Source of the DNA: Polyodon spathula
Lineage: Eukaryota; Chordata; Actinopteri; Acipenseriformes; Polyodontidae
Length of the DNA: 64,000 nt
Assembly (NCBI RefSeq): GCF_017654505.1
Contig: NC_054541.1
Span: forward strand, 47,683,986-47,747,985
Direction: 5' to 3'
A program made the position numbers and the translations under genes. Below are positions 36,080 through 57,584 of this stretch, piece after piece; position 1 is the stretch's first letter; every line of letters begins with the position of its first letter. The notes under the pieces are model-generated. The model searched no databases. It saw nothing but the letters and a program-made list of their open reading frames with translations, and was not told the origin of the DNA.

Positions 36080-38010
36080 TTTGCATAATCAGAATACAAG
36101 CACTAGGATGCACTTCTGGTTAGCTTATTACATTGTTTACAGTGTTTTACTACTGCACATAGAATTCTGGAAATTGTTATTTGGTATGCAGAAAGTAGGG
36201 GATAGAACATATGCATTGTACTAAAAAAAGCATATATGTATACTTGTGTCTGGCTAAATATTTACACTAGTTGTTTTTGTCCATACTTTGTATACACTAT
36301 TGTATGCACTACAGGTTGCTTTAATTGTCAATACATATTTGACCATATGTTGACACTAGTACTTGTTCATTTCAATCTTTCTTCATACATGACTGAACAT
36401 CAATAATAAATTTATTAAGGTTTGTGGAAAGGGAAAGAGAACAAAGCCATGTCACGACAGATGAACATCAAGGCAAAGTTTAAGTGAACAAAGCTCATGC
36501 TTGGGATCAATTGCCTGAAAAAATGAAAAACATGTCGAGGGTGTTTAAGACAGACACCTTGTTTAGTCTACAATTTCAGTGCTTTGCAGAATGACAGGAC
36601 CCCCTCCTTCAGTGTGGAGCTAAATCATCAATACAAAATGATCATAAGAAAACTGTATTCAACATTCCCAGCAATATTGCACACAATTCACTATTCTTTA
36701 TTACAACTGTTTATTTCCAAACTTGATGTTTCACTCATTTTGTTATGAAGATCACAGAAAAATAAATTCAAATGAGTGCTAAAGTGTGATTCAGTGTGAA
36801 GCAATAAAAGCTCTCAAAATCACCATGATTCAAACATGGGGCTTCCCAACCTGACCAAACTTTTTTTTTTCTTCTTGTTTATTTAACCAATATATGTTTG
36901 AATCCCTTTGTTGCATAACCTGTCATGCTACAGCATTCAATATGGTGTGTGAAGTGAACAGCGTACCTGTAGAAGACAAAATACATTTGAAGAACAAGAA
37001 TGGCTCATCCCACACAAAGCTTGAACTAAGAATATTTTCAGAAATCTGTTATCGTCACGTGGCTTCCAACTAAAACCAATCCAGTTTTCCAACACAAAGG
37101 AATGAAATATCAAGGGCAGTGAATTAGTGAGGGGTCATGACAGTCAAGCATAGTACTGGTACAACTTACCGTCAACACGAGTTAACCAGATTAGTAAATG
37201 ATGAAATCACGAGGGAACTTTGTATACTTTTACTTGCTGCAATAACATGATTTTTGTTTATGTAAAACACTTTTAAAAAGGCAACAAGTATCTTTTTAGG
37301 CAGTGCTGGACAGTCCCAGTAGGAAAGGCAGCAATTGCTATGAGGTCAGCTTACGAGGGCTAAGTTTCCTCCATTGGTGGCTGATGATACATACACTATG
37401 TAAGACAGAGAACAGGGGTCCAGGGTAGATGTCTTACATGAATGTGTTGACGGTTTGCAAGAAAACAGCTTATTCTGAGAACCTCTGAACTTTTTTTTCT
37501 AAGACAAATACATCATTTTAAAAGCAGACTGCAAAGGATCCACCCCAAAGAAAACCACATGTAGGTTTCTCAGAATTTTTTTTTAAATGTGGGATACCCA
37601 GTTATTGAGACCTGGGCACTTAATTCAGACTGGAATGCTCTGTAATATGGGGGGGCAACCACAAATGTTATAATTGAGTGTCAATACAATCCCACAGTAT
37701 ACCCTTTATCCCTAACCATACATGAAAGAATATAAAATAAATCAGGAACAAGGTAATTGTGCCATTTTTATGATGGGAAAACAAATGTTAAATTTAACAA
37801 AAACAGCAAGTTCTCACACACAGATGGAAGAATAAGAACTACAGAGTCGGTACAGACAGCCACAGGTAAATGAACCTGGCAGGCAGCATTTCTAAGGGTT
37901 ATAAATACGCAAGCCATTCTCCTCATGCACCCAGCTCCGTTCTGCCACAAGATTGTTCTCTGATCTCCCCCTGGTAATATCTGGTCCACACGTTCCTGGA
38001 GATGTAGCGA
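36080..38010. other. LRRC10-CCT2 intergenic DNA and CCT2 3' UTR
   Basis: LRRC10 and CCT2 converge here. No exon is visible. The CCT2 3' UTR starts at 38010 and runs leftward, but I could not fix its end: the first minus-strand AATAAA that I noticed is far away, near 36700. Confidence 0.4.
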
Positions 38011-45625
<7,615 letters not shown>

Positions 45626-45760
45626 GCTTCCTCTGCTGTACAAAGCTGCAGCTGCGCTCAGATCCCTCACAACGGCGATTAGCGCGTTGACGTAATACGC
45701 AATAAAGCCCATTCGGTTTTGCATTTGCCAATAGTGGCACGCAACGTTAAGTATACCGTG
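45626..45760 (-). promoter_or_regulatory. CCT2 promoter region
   Basis: Directly upstream of the CCT2 ATG lies a GC-richer patch with an inverted CCAAT box (45728-45732 on the plus strand) and a CRE-like TTGACGTAA (45687-45695). No TATA box is at a clear position. This is the kind of TATA-less promoter expected for a housekeeping gene. The exact start site is not determinable. Confidence 0.45.
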
Positions 45761-45769
45761 GTATTGGTG

Positions 45770-47915
45770 GACAGTTAAGTAAATAAAAACTTAAATATTT
45801 ACAATTGTACATAAATTGGTGTAGAACCTTTGGTTAATTTGCAGGTAGAGATGGAAATTCACATAAGAAAAATAAACACACATTGTGTGCCGAACTGCAT
45901 TTACCACTGTATGCAGTACCATGTAAAGAAGACTCGAACACGCGTATTTCAATCTGCCTGGTGTATTCCAACGGATTAAAAATGGCCCATGTTCAAACAT
46001 GTATTTTAATTTTCTTTCATATTTCGTGCTGGCCATGCAAATGATATGTTGGTACATTTCACAGGACTCCTGTACGTCTTATGCTTTACGTGAGAGTAAA
46101 AAAGAATACATATTATTTGGTGTTAAGATGTGACACACATAAGGGGGGGGGGGGTTACTGTTTTAGGATTAAACTCCAGACGTTTCATTTTTAAATTAGT
46201 ATCGAATGCCACCTTTCTTTTATTATTGCCTATTTTATTAAACAAACGATGGCCACAATGCATAAGCTTTCAGTGCTTTTGAGCAGAGTCCCAGGGTTAA
46301 AACAAGTAACTCATCTTAGATCAATGGACAGGGTTTTTAAATCCCTTTTCAGGAACAGTACCTTGAAACCTGGTCCTGGAGACTTTAGACCTAGTTTGAG
46401 GCAAATCTCTGGTGTGCCATGCAGTGGCCTGAAACCCAGTCTCAAGCCACAGTGTCTTTGTGTTCCCTCCATTGGTGTTTTCTTTGCCAAGAGAAAGGTA
46501 TAAGTCTGCACGTGCTGGGAACTAAAAGTGCAGCCAGTGTTGAGAATGAACAGTAAAGCATTCTCTGGCAAGTTACATGAACACACAGCATGGCTCAGAA
46601 AACAGGAATGCATCATTTTCCCAGACACAGTCAAAATCAGGAACGTCTTTTGAAAAGCTGATACAAAAAACACATCATGGATTGAATGTTTGCATGTTTC
46701 TGGTTATGTATTATGTGTTTAAGTAAACAACTATAATATTAACAATCATAATAATTAGAAAAGAAAATACTTTTGACCTATGCAACTTACATTTAACTTT
46801 CAATTCTCTGCGTGGTTGTCAATATAATTAACCAGTGTCTGTGGAAAAGATTAGACCAGCTACATTGGACAGTGATGTTCTGTACCACCTTGCCTGAACT
46901 AGTCCATTTTGAACCTGCCCCCCCCCAAGATACTACTGTATTTGACATGGTGTAAGTCCAAAGAAATACTCCCAATACTTGTTTTGTGAGAATATATACA
47001 CATCACAAAACTGGAAAGCTGCCACCTTACACTTCATTAGGAGTCTACAACTATAATTATGAGCTGCACAAACCTTTTCTAAAAGGCAATGCTTCAGGCT
47101 GCTCCTCAGTTACTGAAGACTGCAGTTTATAAAAGGCATGATGTCATTGAAGAGGAGGGGTTGGGTTAGTAAGAGTCTGCTGTATATTTTTTATTTGTTT
47201 GGACCTGCCTTGCAAATAAACAATATGTAGTGAATAAATTACCACTCAATCATCCTTCAGTGTTACAAAGAGGTATTTTGTTCTTTGTGTTTTATCGTCC
47301 AACAATTACATTTTTATCTAAACTTGGCCCAAACTAATTTTGAATTGTTGCCTGCAGCATTGTACGTTAGAGTGCCCCTGTTGGACGCTGAATGCTGGGA
47401 TGGATTTGCTCAGGAGTTTCTGCAGTCGACACATTATTCCTCTGCAGCCATGTTCTTCCTTCCCAGATCAGTCACTATGGTGCACAGTTAACTTCTGTGG
47501 TGTTTGCCATTCATTAAGTGTCCACAGTATCACTTTTTTCAATAATACCGCTTTGCATAGCACTGCCTACTTTTGAGAGAACTTTATTTCCTCGGTTTGT
47601 AAGAGATATTATAATTGACTTTTAAAAACGGGCAAATCTCATCTACACATCCTAAAGGACACTAAAAAGAAGTTAGATGCTACTTCAATACATGATTTAC
47701 AAAGCCCAATACACACCTACACCTCTAATATCCCTCTATTGTTTTTAATAATACATTTCTGACCTTACTGGCAATTTATTTGTAGAACAATAATGAAGGT
47801 TGTCTGGCAAACAGTGCTAAATGTTGCAGCAAACAGTGTTGGGGATGTTAATTTCAGACTTGGGGGAATAAAACACAGAAAGGCAGAGCACATCATGTCT
47901 ATTACAATGTGAAAT
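45770..47915. other. CCT2-FRS2 intergenic DNA
   Basis: No supported gene or recognisable repeat family. It includes a G run at 46144-46155 and short A/T tracts. Frames of 60-120 codons here lack domains and splice context. Confidence 0.4.
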
Positions 47916-47921
47916 CTTTTT

Positions 47922-48950
47922 TTTATTTTTTATTGCCATGCTACAAAAAAAAAATAAAAAATAAAAAACAAAATGGTGTTGGCACTGACATCTGAAAAAT
48001 ATGTAGATATCCTAAAAATACAGACCGTGGTTTTCTTAAATATGAACATTTTGGTAAACTATATCCATACCTGAAAATGCAAACATCAAAATAAACTAAT
48101 TTAATTGCTTGTACATTGATGTGGCACAGCTAAATAAAAAATAAATTAAAAAAAGAGTGTTGGTTACTTTTCTGCATAGTATGTACCTTTAACTTGTCCA
48201 AAAACACACCACACACATTAAGGAATGTTTACAGCTGAAATGAACCCAAATGTGGAAACATTCAGAGCATCCTTTGTCTAAGACTTTGTTTGGCAAGGGT
48301 ATATCCTCATTTCATTTAAAACTATAAATTCAATGTTTTATTAAACAAATCTATTACAACTACATTCATACACAGTTCCTATAGTTGTTTAAAGGTAGGA
48401 AGTTTTTTTTTTTTTTTTTTTTAATATAATCCAAGTTAGAATACACAATAAATCTTACAATATAATACAATGCAAAGATAAAAACATGAAAGGATGAACT
48501 TGAGATTCCAGATCCTATGAAAATGTTTGACAGTTTCATACAAAATAGAGTTTGCATTTTAATTACCAGTATGATATTGAGCACTACTGTGGTGTAACAG
48601 CAAGTCAATTAAAAGAAACAATTGTTGGCTCAACAGTTTATAAAAAGGCTCCCATTAATTTGTTTCAATTTTGCTTGCATGCATGTAAAGGGCTTTAAAA
48701 GCATGTCAGCCGTCCTCTGAAAGCACAAGGTCTTTTGGGTGGAACTGAAACAAAATTGCACTAATAAAAATCGAACCTTAGTTTTGGTACACATTCAGTT
48801 AGTGTTTCTGTACCGTCCTCTTGTCTCTTTCTTTGCTCGTTTCAGAGATTTGGCAGTATATAAATGGAGATGCATTGCTACAGTAGTACCAAACAATGCA
48901 ACACACAAATCTGCATTATTATAAAGTGTTGCATTTTAAAACAAAGCTGC

Positions 48951-48989
<39 letters not shown>

Positions 48990-49380
48990 CCAACACTGAC
49001 TTACACAAGGAAGAGGGCTATGTGACCAAAAACGTCATCGCTCATATTACTGGCATTTCACACCAATTCTACTGAATTAAATAGGTGCTGAAAATGAATG
49101 ATGTAAATAGCATAGAATAAAATAGTGTTATATGAATGACATGTACCTGCTCTACTTCAGTTCACTTTAAAGTTCACACAAAGTACACAGTGCAACTCCT
49201 CCTCTAGGGTTAGACTCTAAAGGTTATATTTATAGTTATTATATTTGGAAAGGGAAAAAAAAAAAAAAAAGCATCTGAAGCCCTGGCTGTCTTCATTATT
49301 TTTTTTGTTTTTTGCAGTATTCTTTAAAACTTCCAAAAAAAAAAAAAAAGGTGCAACTTATAAAATAGTGCTTTCTAGGC
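47922..49380 (-). other. probable FRS2 3' UTR
   Basis: AT-rich sequence follows the FRS2 stop on the minus strand, with long poly-T tracts on the plus strand (48403-48422, 48953-48985). Two minus-strand AATAAA signals at 47929-47934 and 47922-47927 are plausible ends, giving a 3' UTR of about 1.45 kb. FRS2 has a long 3' UTR in mammals; the end given here is a guess from the signals. Confidence 0.3.
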
Positions 49381-52300
49381 TCACATAGGCAGGTCAGTAC
49401 TGTTGTGTCGTGTCTTTCTTGAAGTACCATCGTCTCGTGGCAGTGCTTTCTGCAAACTGGACATTGCAGCAGTCCGTTCTATGTCTATAACGGAGTACAG
49501 TTCTGTTCGTCTGGTGGGAGTTTGGGGGAGAGGAGTGGTGGGTGTTTTGGGGGTTTGTGGGTTGCTGGAGTCACTGCCTCTTTCCATCTCAACCTCAATG
49601 TAGTTCAGCTGTCTGTGATCTAGACTGGGGCGCCTGAAGTCAAAGTTAAATACTGTTGGGGTACAGTCCCGGCGCCTTGCAACCTCTGGCTTGTTGGCGC
49701 TTTGCGGAACGGTTACATTTTCTGTGTTGACGTAGTTATGCATTGGGTCGAGGTTATTGTGATATCCGTTAAGAGCCGGCGTCTTTGGTCCAAAACTATC
49801 CTCCTCCTCCTCCTCCTCCTCCTCCTCCTCCTTGCTTGGTTTCGAAACTTCCCACACAGGAGGCAGCGAGGGGAGGTTTTCATAGTTTAGCAGAGCTGTC
49901 CTCCTCTGAGCGGAGTTGTTAGCGTTGTGAGTGTCCGAGCCGTTCGGTGTGGGAATCCTGCCCCTTCGGGGAGGAGGCGCGCTAGGCAGGGAAAAGCCGT
50001 TCAGGTTCTCGTACACCAGTTTGTTATTGGAAGAGGCCTCCTTGCGTTCGTCACTGTCGTAGCCAGTGTCCCAGTCTGTGGTGTTCGTGCTGGCACTGCC
50101 AGCAGACACTCCATTAACACAACCCCCTGTAACCGCAGCCCTGCCGCTAGCTTGGTCCTCAGCCCTGGTCTCTTCTTTCTCTTTCTCCATTAGTTGTCTC
50201 TGAACAGGCGTTGGTCCTAGAATAAACCTGACACCCTCAGGCTCGAGCAAGACTTGGGGCTCCCCCTCCTCTGCAGGACACAAGTCACCCTGCGCGGCCT
50301 GCCCACCCCCGCCACTGCCAATGCTCTCAGTGTTGGAGAGCCGGAGCTCCAGAGGCATGTGGCTGCTCGGCCGGTTCCTCCGCTCCTCCTGCATCCCCGT
50401 GGTGTTCACGTACGTGTGGACCTGGGCAAGAACAGCGACACAGCAGAGTTACAGCTTGGAAAGGATCTCTGCTTGGACAGCTCTCGATAAATCAATCAAA
50501 CAAACACTCATGCTACTGCTCTGGTTCATTTAAAACAAAACTCATTCACATTCAGAGCAGTATTACAAGTTCTCTGCAATTTTTTTGTTATTGCAAAAAG
50601 CTTGGTCTCATGGAATGAGAAGCTAGTCCACATTTATATTCTACCACAGGTATCATGCATTTCAAATCTTACCAAGAATTCACACTTTGAGATTTTTTTG
50701 TTTGACAGCCAAGTAAAGGAAAGCGGTTAAAATACCCTAATTAACTTTCACCACAAGATGGGGGAACGAACTACACTTAAATGTTAAATCAAGTAGTATC
50801 AGAATAGAAGTGCAATTCAGACATTAAGTTACATCTCATCATTTTTCTGATAGCTTACTGAAACAATTACAGTGCTTATAGGAAGTATTCACCCCCTTTG
50901 AACGTTTTCAGTTTGTTGTGTTACATGCTGAAATCATGATGCATTTAAATATGTTTTTTTTTTTCTTTGATTTACACAACCTACTCAACAATTGCAATGT
51001 GTGAAAAATGGGGGGTTGAAAAAACAAATCAATTAAAAATAAAAACCTGCAAAGTCTTCATTAGATAAGTATTCACCCCCTTTGCTATGAGACTCCTAAA
51101 TAAGCTCAGGTGCAACCAATTGCCTTCAGAATTCACACAATAAGTTAAATGGAGTCCATCTGTGTGCAATAAAAGTGGTTCACATGACTTCAGATTAAAT
51201 ATACCTGTCTCTGCAAGGTCCCAGAGTTGGGTAGTGCATTCAAAGCAAATATACTACCATGAAGACCAAGGAGCTCTCAGAACAACTCTGGGATAAAGCT
51301 GTGGAAAGGCACAGATCAGGGGTTGGTATAAAAAGACTTCAAAAGGTATTTAATATCCTTTGGAGCAGTCTAGTCGATCATTAAGAAGTGGAAGGTATAA
51401 GGCACCACCCAGAATCTGCTTACAGCAGGCCGCCCTCTCAAACTGAGCAGCCAGGTAAGAAGGGCATTGGTCAGAGAAGCCACCAAGAGGCCAATGACAA
51501 CTCAAAGACCTACAGCATTCCATGGCTGAGATGGGAGAAACTGTCCATGTGTCAACAATAGCTCAGGTACTCCACAAATCTGGCCTGTATGGAAGAGTGG
51601 CAAGGAAGCCATTTCTGAAAAAAGCCCACGTAAAACCCTGTTTGGAATTGGAAAATGGCATGTGGGAGACTCTGAAAAGATGTGGCAAAAGATTCCGTGG
51701 TCCGATGAAACAAAAATTGAACTATTTAGCCTAAATGCAAAGCGTTATGTCTGGCGCAAACCCAACACAGCTCATCACCCAGGTAACACCCTCCCTACTG
51801 TGAAGCATGGTGGTGGCAGCATCATGCTATGGGGATGCACTTCATCAGCAGGGACTGGGAAGCTTGTCAGGGTAGACGGCAAAATGGATGGACCTAAATG
51901 CAGGCAAATCCTTGAGGAAAACCTGCTTCAGTCTGTAAAAGACTGAAGACTGGGACAGGAATTCACCTTTCAGCAGGACAATGACCCTAAGCACACAGCC
52001 AAAGCAACACTTGAGTGGCTTAAAAACAAGAAAGTGAATGCGCTAGAGTGGCCCAGTCAAAGCCCGGACCTGAATCCGATTGAGAATGTGTGGCAAAACT
52101 TGAAGATTGCTGTCCACTGATCCCCATCCAACTTGACAGAACTTGAACAATTTTGCCAAGAATATTGCACAATCCAGATGTGCAAACCTGGTAGAGACTT
52201 ACCCCAATTGCTGTCAAAGGTGGTTCTACCAAAGTATTGACTGAGGGGGGTGACTACTTATCTAACCAAGACATTTCAGTTTTTTTTTTTTATTTTTCCT

Positions 52301-55300
52301 TAAATGTTGTTTCACAATAAAAATTCTCTTACCTCTTGAAAGTGTTGAGTAGGTTGTGTAAATCAAAGGAAAAAAATTTCAGGTTGTAACACAACAAACT
52401 GTGAAAACGTCCAAGGGGGGGTGAATACTTCCTATAGGCACTGTATGTCTTTTATGCCTTACAGTGAGTGTAGAAAAACTGTTGAGATTATTAACCCTAT
52501 TGAAATGTTGAAAGCATTAAGACAATTGGCAGATGTTATTCCTTGCATTTAATCATTTGCATTTACAGTGTCCCCTCTTACTTGTTCATCAGCTACAAGT
52601 AAGGGATGTGTGGACTCCTCCCCCACGGAAGGAAGGCGGGCACTTCCTACAGACGGGTGTCTGCTCGAGGGGCGCGAGGAGGCATCTCCACATGAAGGGT
52701 AACGGGGGCATCCATTGGGTAGACTTGGGGCAGCAAAACCAGGGGCTGCAATGAAAAAAGCATTTTAAAATAGCTGAACCTTTCAAGTGCCATGCAGCCT
52801 AAAAAAAATGGAGACAACAATATAAATAAGGAAATAAATGATGCAGGCAATATTTCTTCATCTGGGTAACAAATACAACATAAAAAAACCCAAATAAGCC
52901 TAGATTTACATGCGGGGTAGTGCAGTGCTTCCTTGATAATTTACTCATGTGGTTAATTCACTGCTCACGGAAATTCTACAATATATTTTATGTACAAGGG
53001 CCCCTCACTGATTCACTGTTCTGACGTGCAAGTCAGACAGCAGACTAAAGAGGGAGCACTTTATATGAATGTTGGCATACCCCAATTTGAGAAGCATTAT
53101 TTGTCACAAGTAAGCAAGCATGCAAACAACCCCAACCAACAAAAATATAACAACTTCATTTCATAAATTGATTATAACAACTATTCCCTTGTAGCCTCGC
53201 CCTGTCATGATTACCGCCTGATAACCACCCATTCGCTTACACCGATTAGCAGCAAACCACATCTCTCATGGGCTGCATCACATTCCATACAGATGGCAAA
53301 ATTCAGATTACAGTAGTGTGGCCTCGGCGTAGTTCATGGCTTTGCAAGAGTTTGTTATAGATTCACATTATCCTATCCTGTCTGCCCCGCCCCCCTGCTC
53401 GGTCATTAGCTAGCAGTTTAATCCCACGCCACCTCTGTGATAGCAGAGAAGAAGAAAGGCAGAATGCTTCATTATCCGCGGCTCAGTGCAGTGGTTCTGA
53501 AACTGGGTTACCCAGGCAGTCTCCAGAATATTCTTGTACAGTGTTCTTTCACTGCTGTGGTGAGACAGGCCTTTTACAGAAGATATACTTGAATTGTACA
53601 GAACATGGTCTGACTGTTGGAGTGAGAGGCTGGACTTGGTATACATTTACATTCACTGTGGTAAGGCATCACTTAATGTCTGAGATTTGCCTTAGTTTTC
53701 AATTGGGGGTCCCTATTTAATAGTTTTTTTAAAAAGGGTTCCTCCCAGCAACGCTGGGGGATCCCCTGCCTTTAGGGCACTTACTGGTGGGAGTGCGGGG
53801 TGTCCTGGGAGCTTCCAAGTCTGTCTGGTTGTGGTTTCGTTCCATTACTGGCTCTTCCACAACACTTATGCTATTGTTCTGCATGATTTCCTGCAGCATG
53901 TTGAATATCTCTTCTGCACGAGCACATTTAAATGCAAATATTCCTATTAAATAAAATAAAAATAAAAAAAGTAAATTTAATTTGAAACTAAACTGTTCAT
54001 TCTCACACAATTGCAAGTCACAAAAACACAAAAAGTGTAACACTGTAAAACCTGGATTATCCAAACAGCCCCTCTGGCAAGTTCTATGGCAATGCTCTTC
54101 TGCTCCGTTGCCACAGAAAGAAGTCACTGCTATTTATAGTACTGTGTTACATGTTTAAATCATATTTATTTTACTGTACAGGTTTATTTCTGGGAATGCC
54201 TAAGCAACAATTTACTGTAAGAATTAGTGTATATGAACAAATTGATTTTACTAACAACCCCTGCCCATATAGTTCGGATAATAGAGGTTTCACTGTACTA
54301 AGAACTAACCACTTTTCCAACACCCAACGTTGAGATGTGGTGCAAAAAATTGAAAACCCAAAACATAAAAAATAAATAAATCATAAAGCAGGTTTCTATT
54401 ATGGCGTATCAATTTTTCCACCATAACACTCAATTTTGTAATTAAAAAAACACAAGCACACACACCACAGCACAAGTTTAAACAGTTCAGTAATTTTCCA
54501 CATGACACACAACTAAAAAAAGAAATCCTTATGAATTTCAATACAAAATTGTGTGCGACAGAAAACAAAAAACACATCCAGCTACATCATTGTACGTCTG
54601 CTCAGGGGAGAGCAGAGCTCAAAGCAGACAGCAATACCAGTGGACTGACCAGTATCGTGCCTCTTTGCTATGAACAGCAGGGGGAGCTTGACTTACCAGT
54701 ACAAGCACAAAAACCAGCTAGCTCCAGTCCCAGATTGTTCTTCCTTTTGTAAGCATTAAGTTAAAGTTGACATTCTCATATTAACAATAAAACTATTAAT
54801 GTAAATAAATACATAAAATAAAAAGGTTTATCAATCCCTTTCACTAAGCATCAAGAAACCCAAAGCAACCACACTTAACCCAACAAGCCCAATCAAAGAA
54901 GTCCTAACACCATAATTCAACACTTGGAATGTTAATGCTCATGCAAGTGTGCTTTCCCAATGGGAAAATCCATTCATCCGGCACACTTACAGAAAGTTAG
55001 CACAGTCACTAAAGTGTTGTTTCTGAATAGGGCTGGTCATGTCGAGATAGAAGCGGAAACAGTTCTCATATCCAATAGAAGTGAATTCCTTAGTGTAAGA
55101 GCAAAAGCAAAACAGACAGCGGAAGTACAAATAGAAAGGAATCAAAGATCCTCTGCAGGAATCAACCAATCACTGTTTAGGATTTGTTCTGTGTCTACAG
55201 TGGATGTCATCTTGTGCATAGAACACACAGCATAGTTTTGATAACAGAAAACATTTTGCACAGCTGGAGCAGCCTTAATCTGTCAGCATCGCCTCACACC

Positions 55301-56520
55301 CAAACTGCACAAGATGACATCTCTTATAGCTGTAAGACAAACATAACATGACACAACATAGTAACTTGAGACTCCTCAACACCGTGTGCACAGCTAGTAA
55401 TGTCAATTCCAACAAACACAAAGCTACTGCATAATCACCAGGTTTGCAAGAAATGATCCAAGAGTGGTAGAAACTTGCCTTGCACATTCTTGGGCAAATC
55501 TTTATTTGAAAATGTTAGAAAGTAAAACAATATATCAGATATCAACTTTCTTTTCTTTTTAGTAAAAATGTGGGGGAGAGCGGGGGGGGGGGGGGGCTGG
55601 GGGATGAATAATTTTATAGACTTAAATTCAAACTGTTAAAGTTTTGCTGAAAAATAACGTTCCATTAAGTAATGATAATTATTACTTTGGTGAAAATTAT
55701 TAATGCAAGCGCATGATAAATCTATTTATCATGCATTTACACCAACCTAGTTCTGCAATGAGCAAGAGAGCATTACATGTTTACATACATTCACATGGAT
55801 AATTGCTGTAATTAAACCATTACTTCATGTGAGAGCCACTTTGAGGGTGTCGGCGCTTTAAAAACCAAAAAGCTATTTCAACATTGACTTCATATTAAAG
55901 TCTGTAGAAACACATTTCCAGTACAGCACCTTGCCCAGTCTGGCACCTGCGGCCGCTCTCGAAGGAGAAAAGATTGGAGTCGTATCCGTAGCGACGGAGG
56001 CAGAGGTAGGGCCATCTCACAGCCTCACGCTTGCGGGTGTGTAAAATCAAGTCCGCCTCCGTTAGCTCCATTATGCCAGAACCCAGCTCGTTCCCATCAT
56101 CGTCCACATTAATCACCTGGGAATACATAACAGAAACACACGGGAAAATGAACAAGCACAGGCAGCATGGCGTTGATGCTTTCCACACAACACACTGCAC
56201 ATATTTACATAGACAATATACACAGTCTACACAGTTAAAGGACTCATTTTCATTGCACTGCAAGAAAAAACACACACACACAAATGCAAAACACAAAAGC
56301 AACTACCAAAAACACCAAGATCCCTGTACACAGACACAAATTTATAGCATTTGTAAACATTCTTAACAGCAGACAAGCCTGCCCACAGTTTAACTTGTTT
56401 ACAATCCTTTTACAGCATTATGTAATTCCAGCTGGCACTTAACCACGGACCCACCTTGAACTTGCTTTGATGGTTATCTGGGAGAGATTCTTTATCTGGA
56501 CAGCTACAACAGCTACCCAT
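49381..56520 (-). CDS. frs2: fibroblast growth factor receptor substrate 2
   Basis: Five coding exons on the minus strand (plus coordinates): 56520-56455, 56116-55930, 53943-53785, 52745-52582 and 50421-49381. They give 1617 nt, 538 residues plus stop; human FRS2 is 508. FRS2 is a membrane-anchored docking protein that couples FGF and neurotrophin receptors to GRB2-SOS and SHP2. Visible features: an N-myristoylation start MGSCCSC; a PTB domain from about residue 20 to 115 ([37 protein letters not shown]); GRB2-type tyrosines at 196 (TYVNT), 329 (VYENL), 372 (NYENL) and 422 (NYVNT); SHP2-type tyrosines at 466 (NYIEV) and 501 (LYSVI); Thr-Pro clusters near 485-497; and the C-terminal NSTDLPM. 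Residue 196 has the same number as in human. The extra length lies in exon 5, including ten consecutive Glu. Intron 4 holds a Tc1-like element. Confidence 0.97.
49801..49830 (-). repeat. (GAG)10 coding repeat in FRS2
   Basis: Ten uninterrupted GAG codons on the minus strand give E10 at about residues 390-399, between the [11 protein letters not shown] block and DSFGPKTP. The pure codon run indicates recent replication slippage. Confidence 0.95.
50870..52443 (+). mobile_element. Tc1-like transposon, DD34E, in FRS2 intron 4
   Basis: 1574 bp with inverted ends beginning CAGTGCTTATAGGAAGTATT (left) and CAGTGCCTATAGGAAGTATT (right, read inward), flanked by TA on both sides (50868-50869 and 52444-52445). 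It is inserted in the antisense direction to FRS2, and its right end is 139 bp from FRS2 exon 4. Compared with the CCT2-intron copy it is full length and carries both catalytic Asp blocks and the Glu. Confidence 0.9.
51259..52240 (+). pseudogene. broken DD34E Tc1-like transposase
   Basis: Starts at ATG with [18 protein letters not shown], the usual Tc1 N-terminus. Stops and frame changes occur near 51380, 51735 and 51945, and TGA codes where a Trp or Arg is expected near 52120. [21 protein letters not shown] and [15 protein letters not shown] are all present, and 34 residues separate the second Asp from the Glu. Not functional as it stands. Confidence 0.8.
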
Positions 56521-57483
56521 GGCTTCTTTAGAAGACCATTTGATCTCTGGGCAGGAAAAGAGTAAAAAGAAAAAGAAAAAGTTATATCTACAATGCAGTG
56601 TGGACCACTGTATTACAACGACCCTGGAATTACTCACTTTATGCTACATTTGAATTAAGCTAACTTTAGGCTGATTTCATCTGACCAGTCAGGGCATGTA
56701 TTTCTTGCCTAGATGTCATTTTTAATGATGTTCTTTCCATTTCTTTAGCTTTAGAGTAGCTTTTCAGCTTTAAAACAAAGTGATGTCCCCCCATGCACCA
56801 ACCCCAGCCAGTCCATTCCGTTACAAGTAGTGCAACTGTGATGGAGGTTTAAATTGATGATCGCCTGTGTGATCTGCCAGATTTCAGCACTGCATATTTA
56901 AACAGTATAGCTGCCCTGGAAACACACGGTTTGAAAAATATTGGCTTATGACAGAATTTCTAAATGACTTTCAAAATGATGTTATGCGAAAGAAAACCAA
57001 TACATTTGAGTCTGGAATAAACACCCTGCTGTACAGAAGCGCGATTCTCCCTTGTTTAAAAGGTAACTGGATTGGGTACAGGTGTTTGCTGGTTCAAGCT
57101 ACTTCTGTTGGTTTAGAAGACTTGGTGCTGATTAAGGAGCTGGTTAAAACTGGCCCAACAGAAAAACAGATCGATTAAACATCCCTTAAATGTAAAAGTT
57201 CTAAAGTAAATTGATTACGGTCCATGATTATTCGATTTGTTGTACGTCTTGCCTGATATTTGATATGCTAATATGCGTTCCAATTCCTAACTCTTACAAT
57301 AAAGGTCTGCAGCTCACCAGCAGTTGCTGGAATATTCAGCATGGTTACTCCCGAGAAATTCATTTACAGTAATTAGGTAATCAGTCAATACAAAATGAAA
57401 GTGTTTTGAAAGCATATTTGACCAAGAAAAAGCCCATCATGAGGCTCACATACATCAAGTGGCAGGCATTATAAGCTGCCTAC

Positions 57484-57584
57484 CTAGATCTGGCCATTAA
57501 TGTTCCTGGTTCCCTCCACAGCAGCTGGATTTCATTCATGCTTCACAATATCATGGTGCCACCACACTTAGGATGCCTTATAAC
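57484..57584 (-). other. probable FRS2 5'-UTR exon
   Basis: On the minus strand a good acceptor (TTTGCTTTGCAG|GTTATAAGG) and donor (GATCTAG|GTAGGC) bound 101 nt with no long reading frame. It lies 0.96 kb upstream of the first coding exon, whose own acceptor (TGCCCAG) is at about 56549. Mammalian FRS2 has non-coding 5' exons, so the placement fits. Confidence 0.5.

Noticed and set aside
46249..46673. Frames of 84 and 120 codons on opposite strands between CCT2 and FRS2
   Set aside because: No recognisable domain, no splice sites and no conserved neighbour in this position; most likely chance.
53488..53520. hAT transposon terminus (CAGTGGTTCTGAAACTGGG)
   Set aside because: One terminus-like string was seen, but no second end or target duplication could be found.
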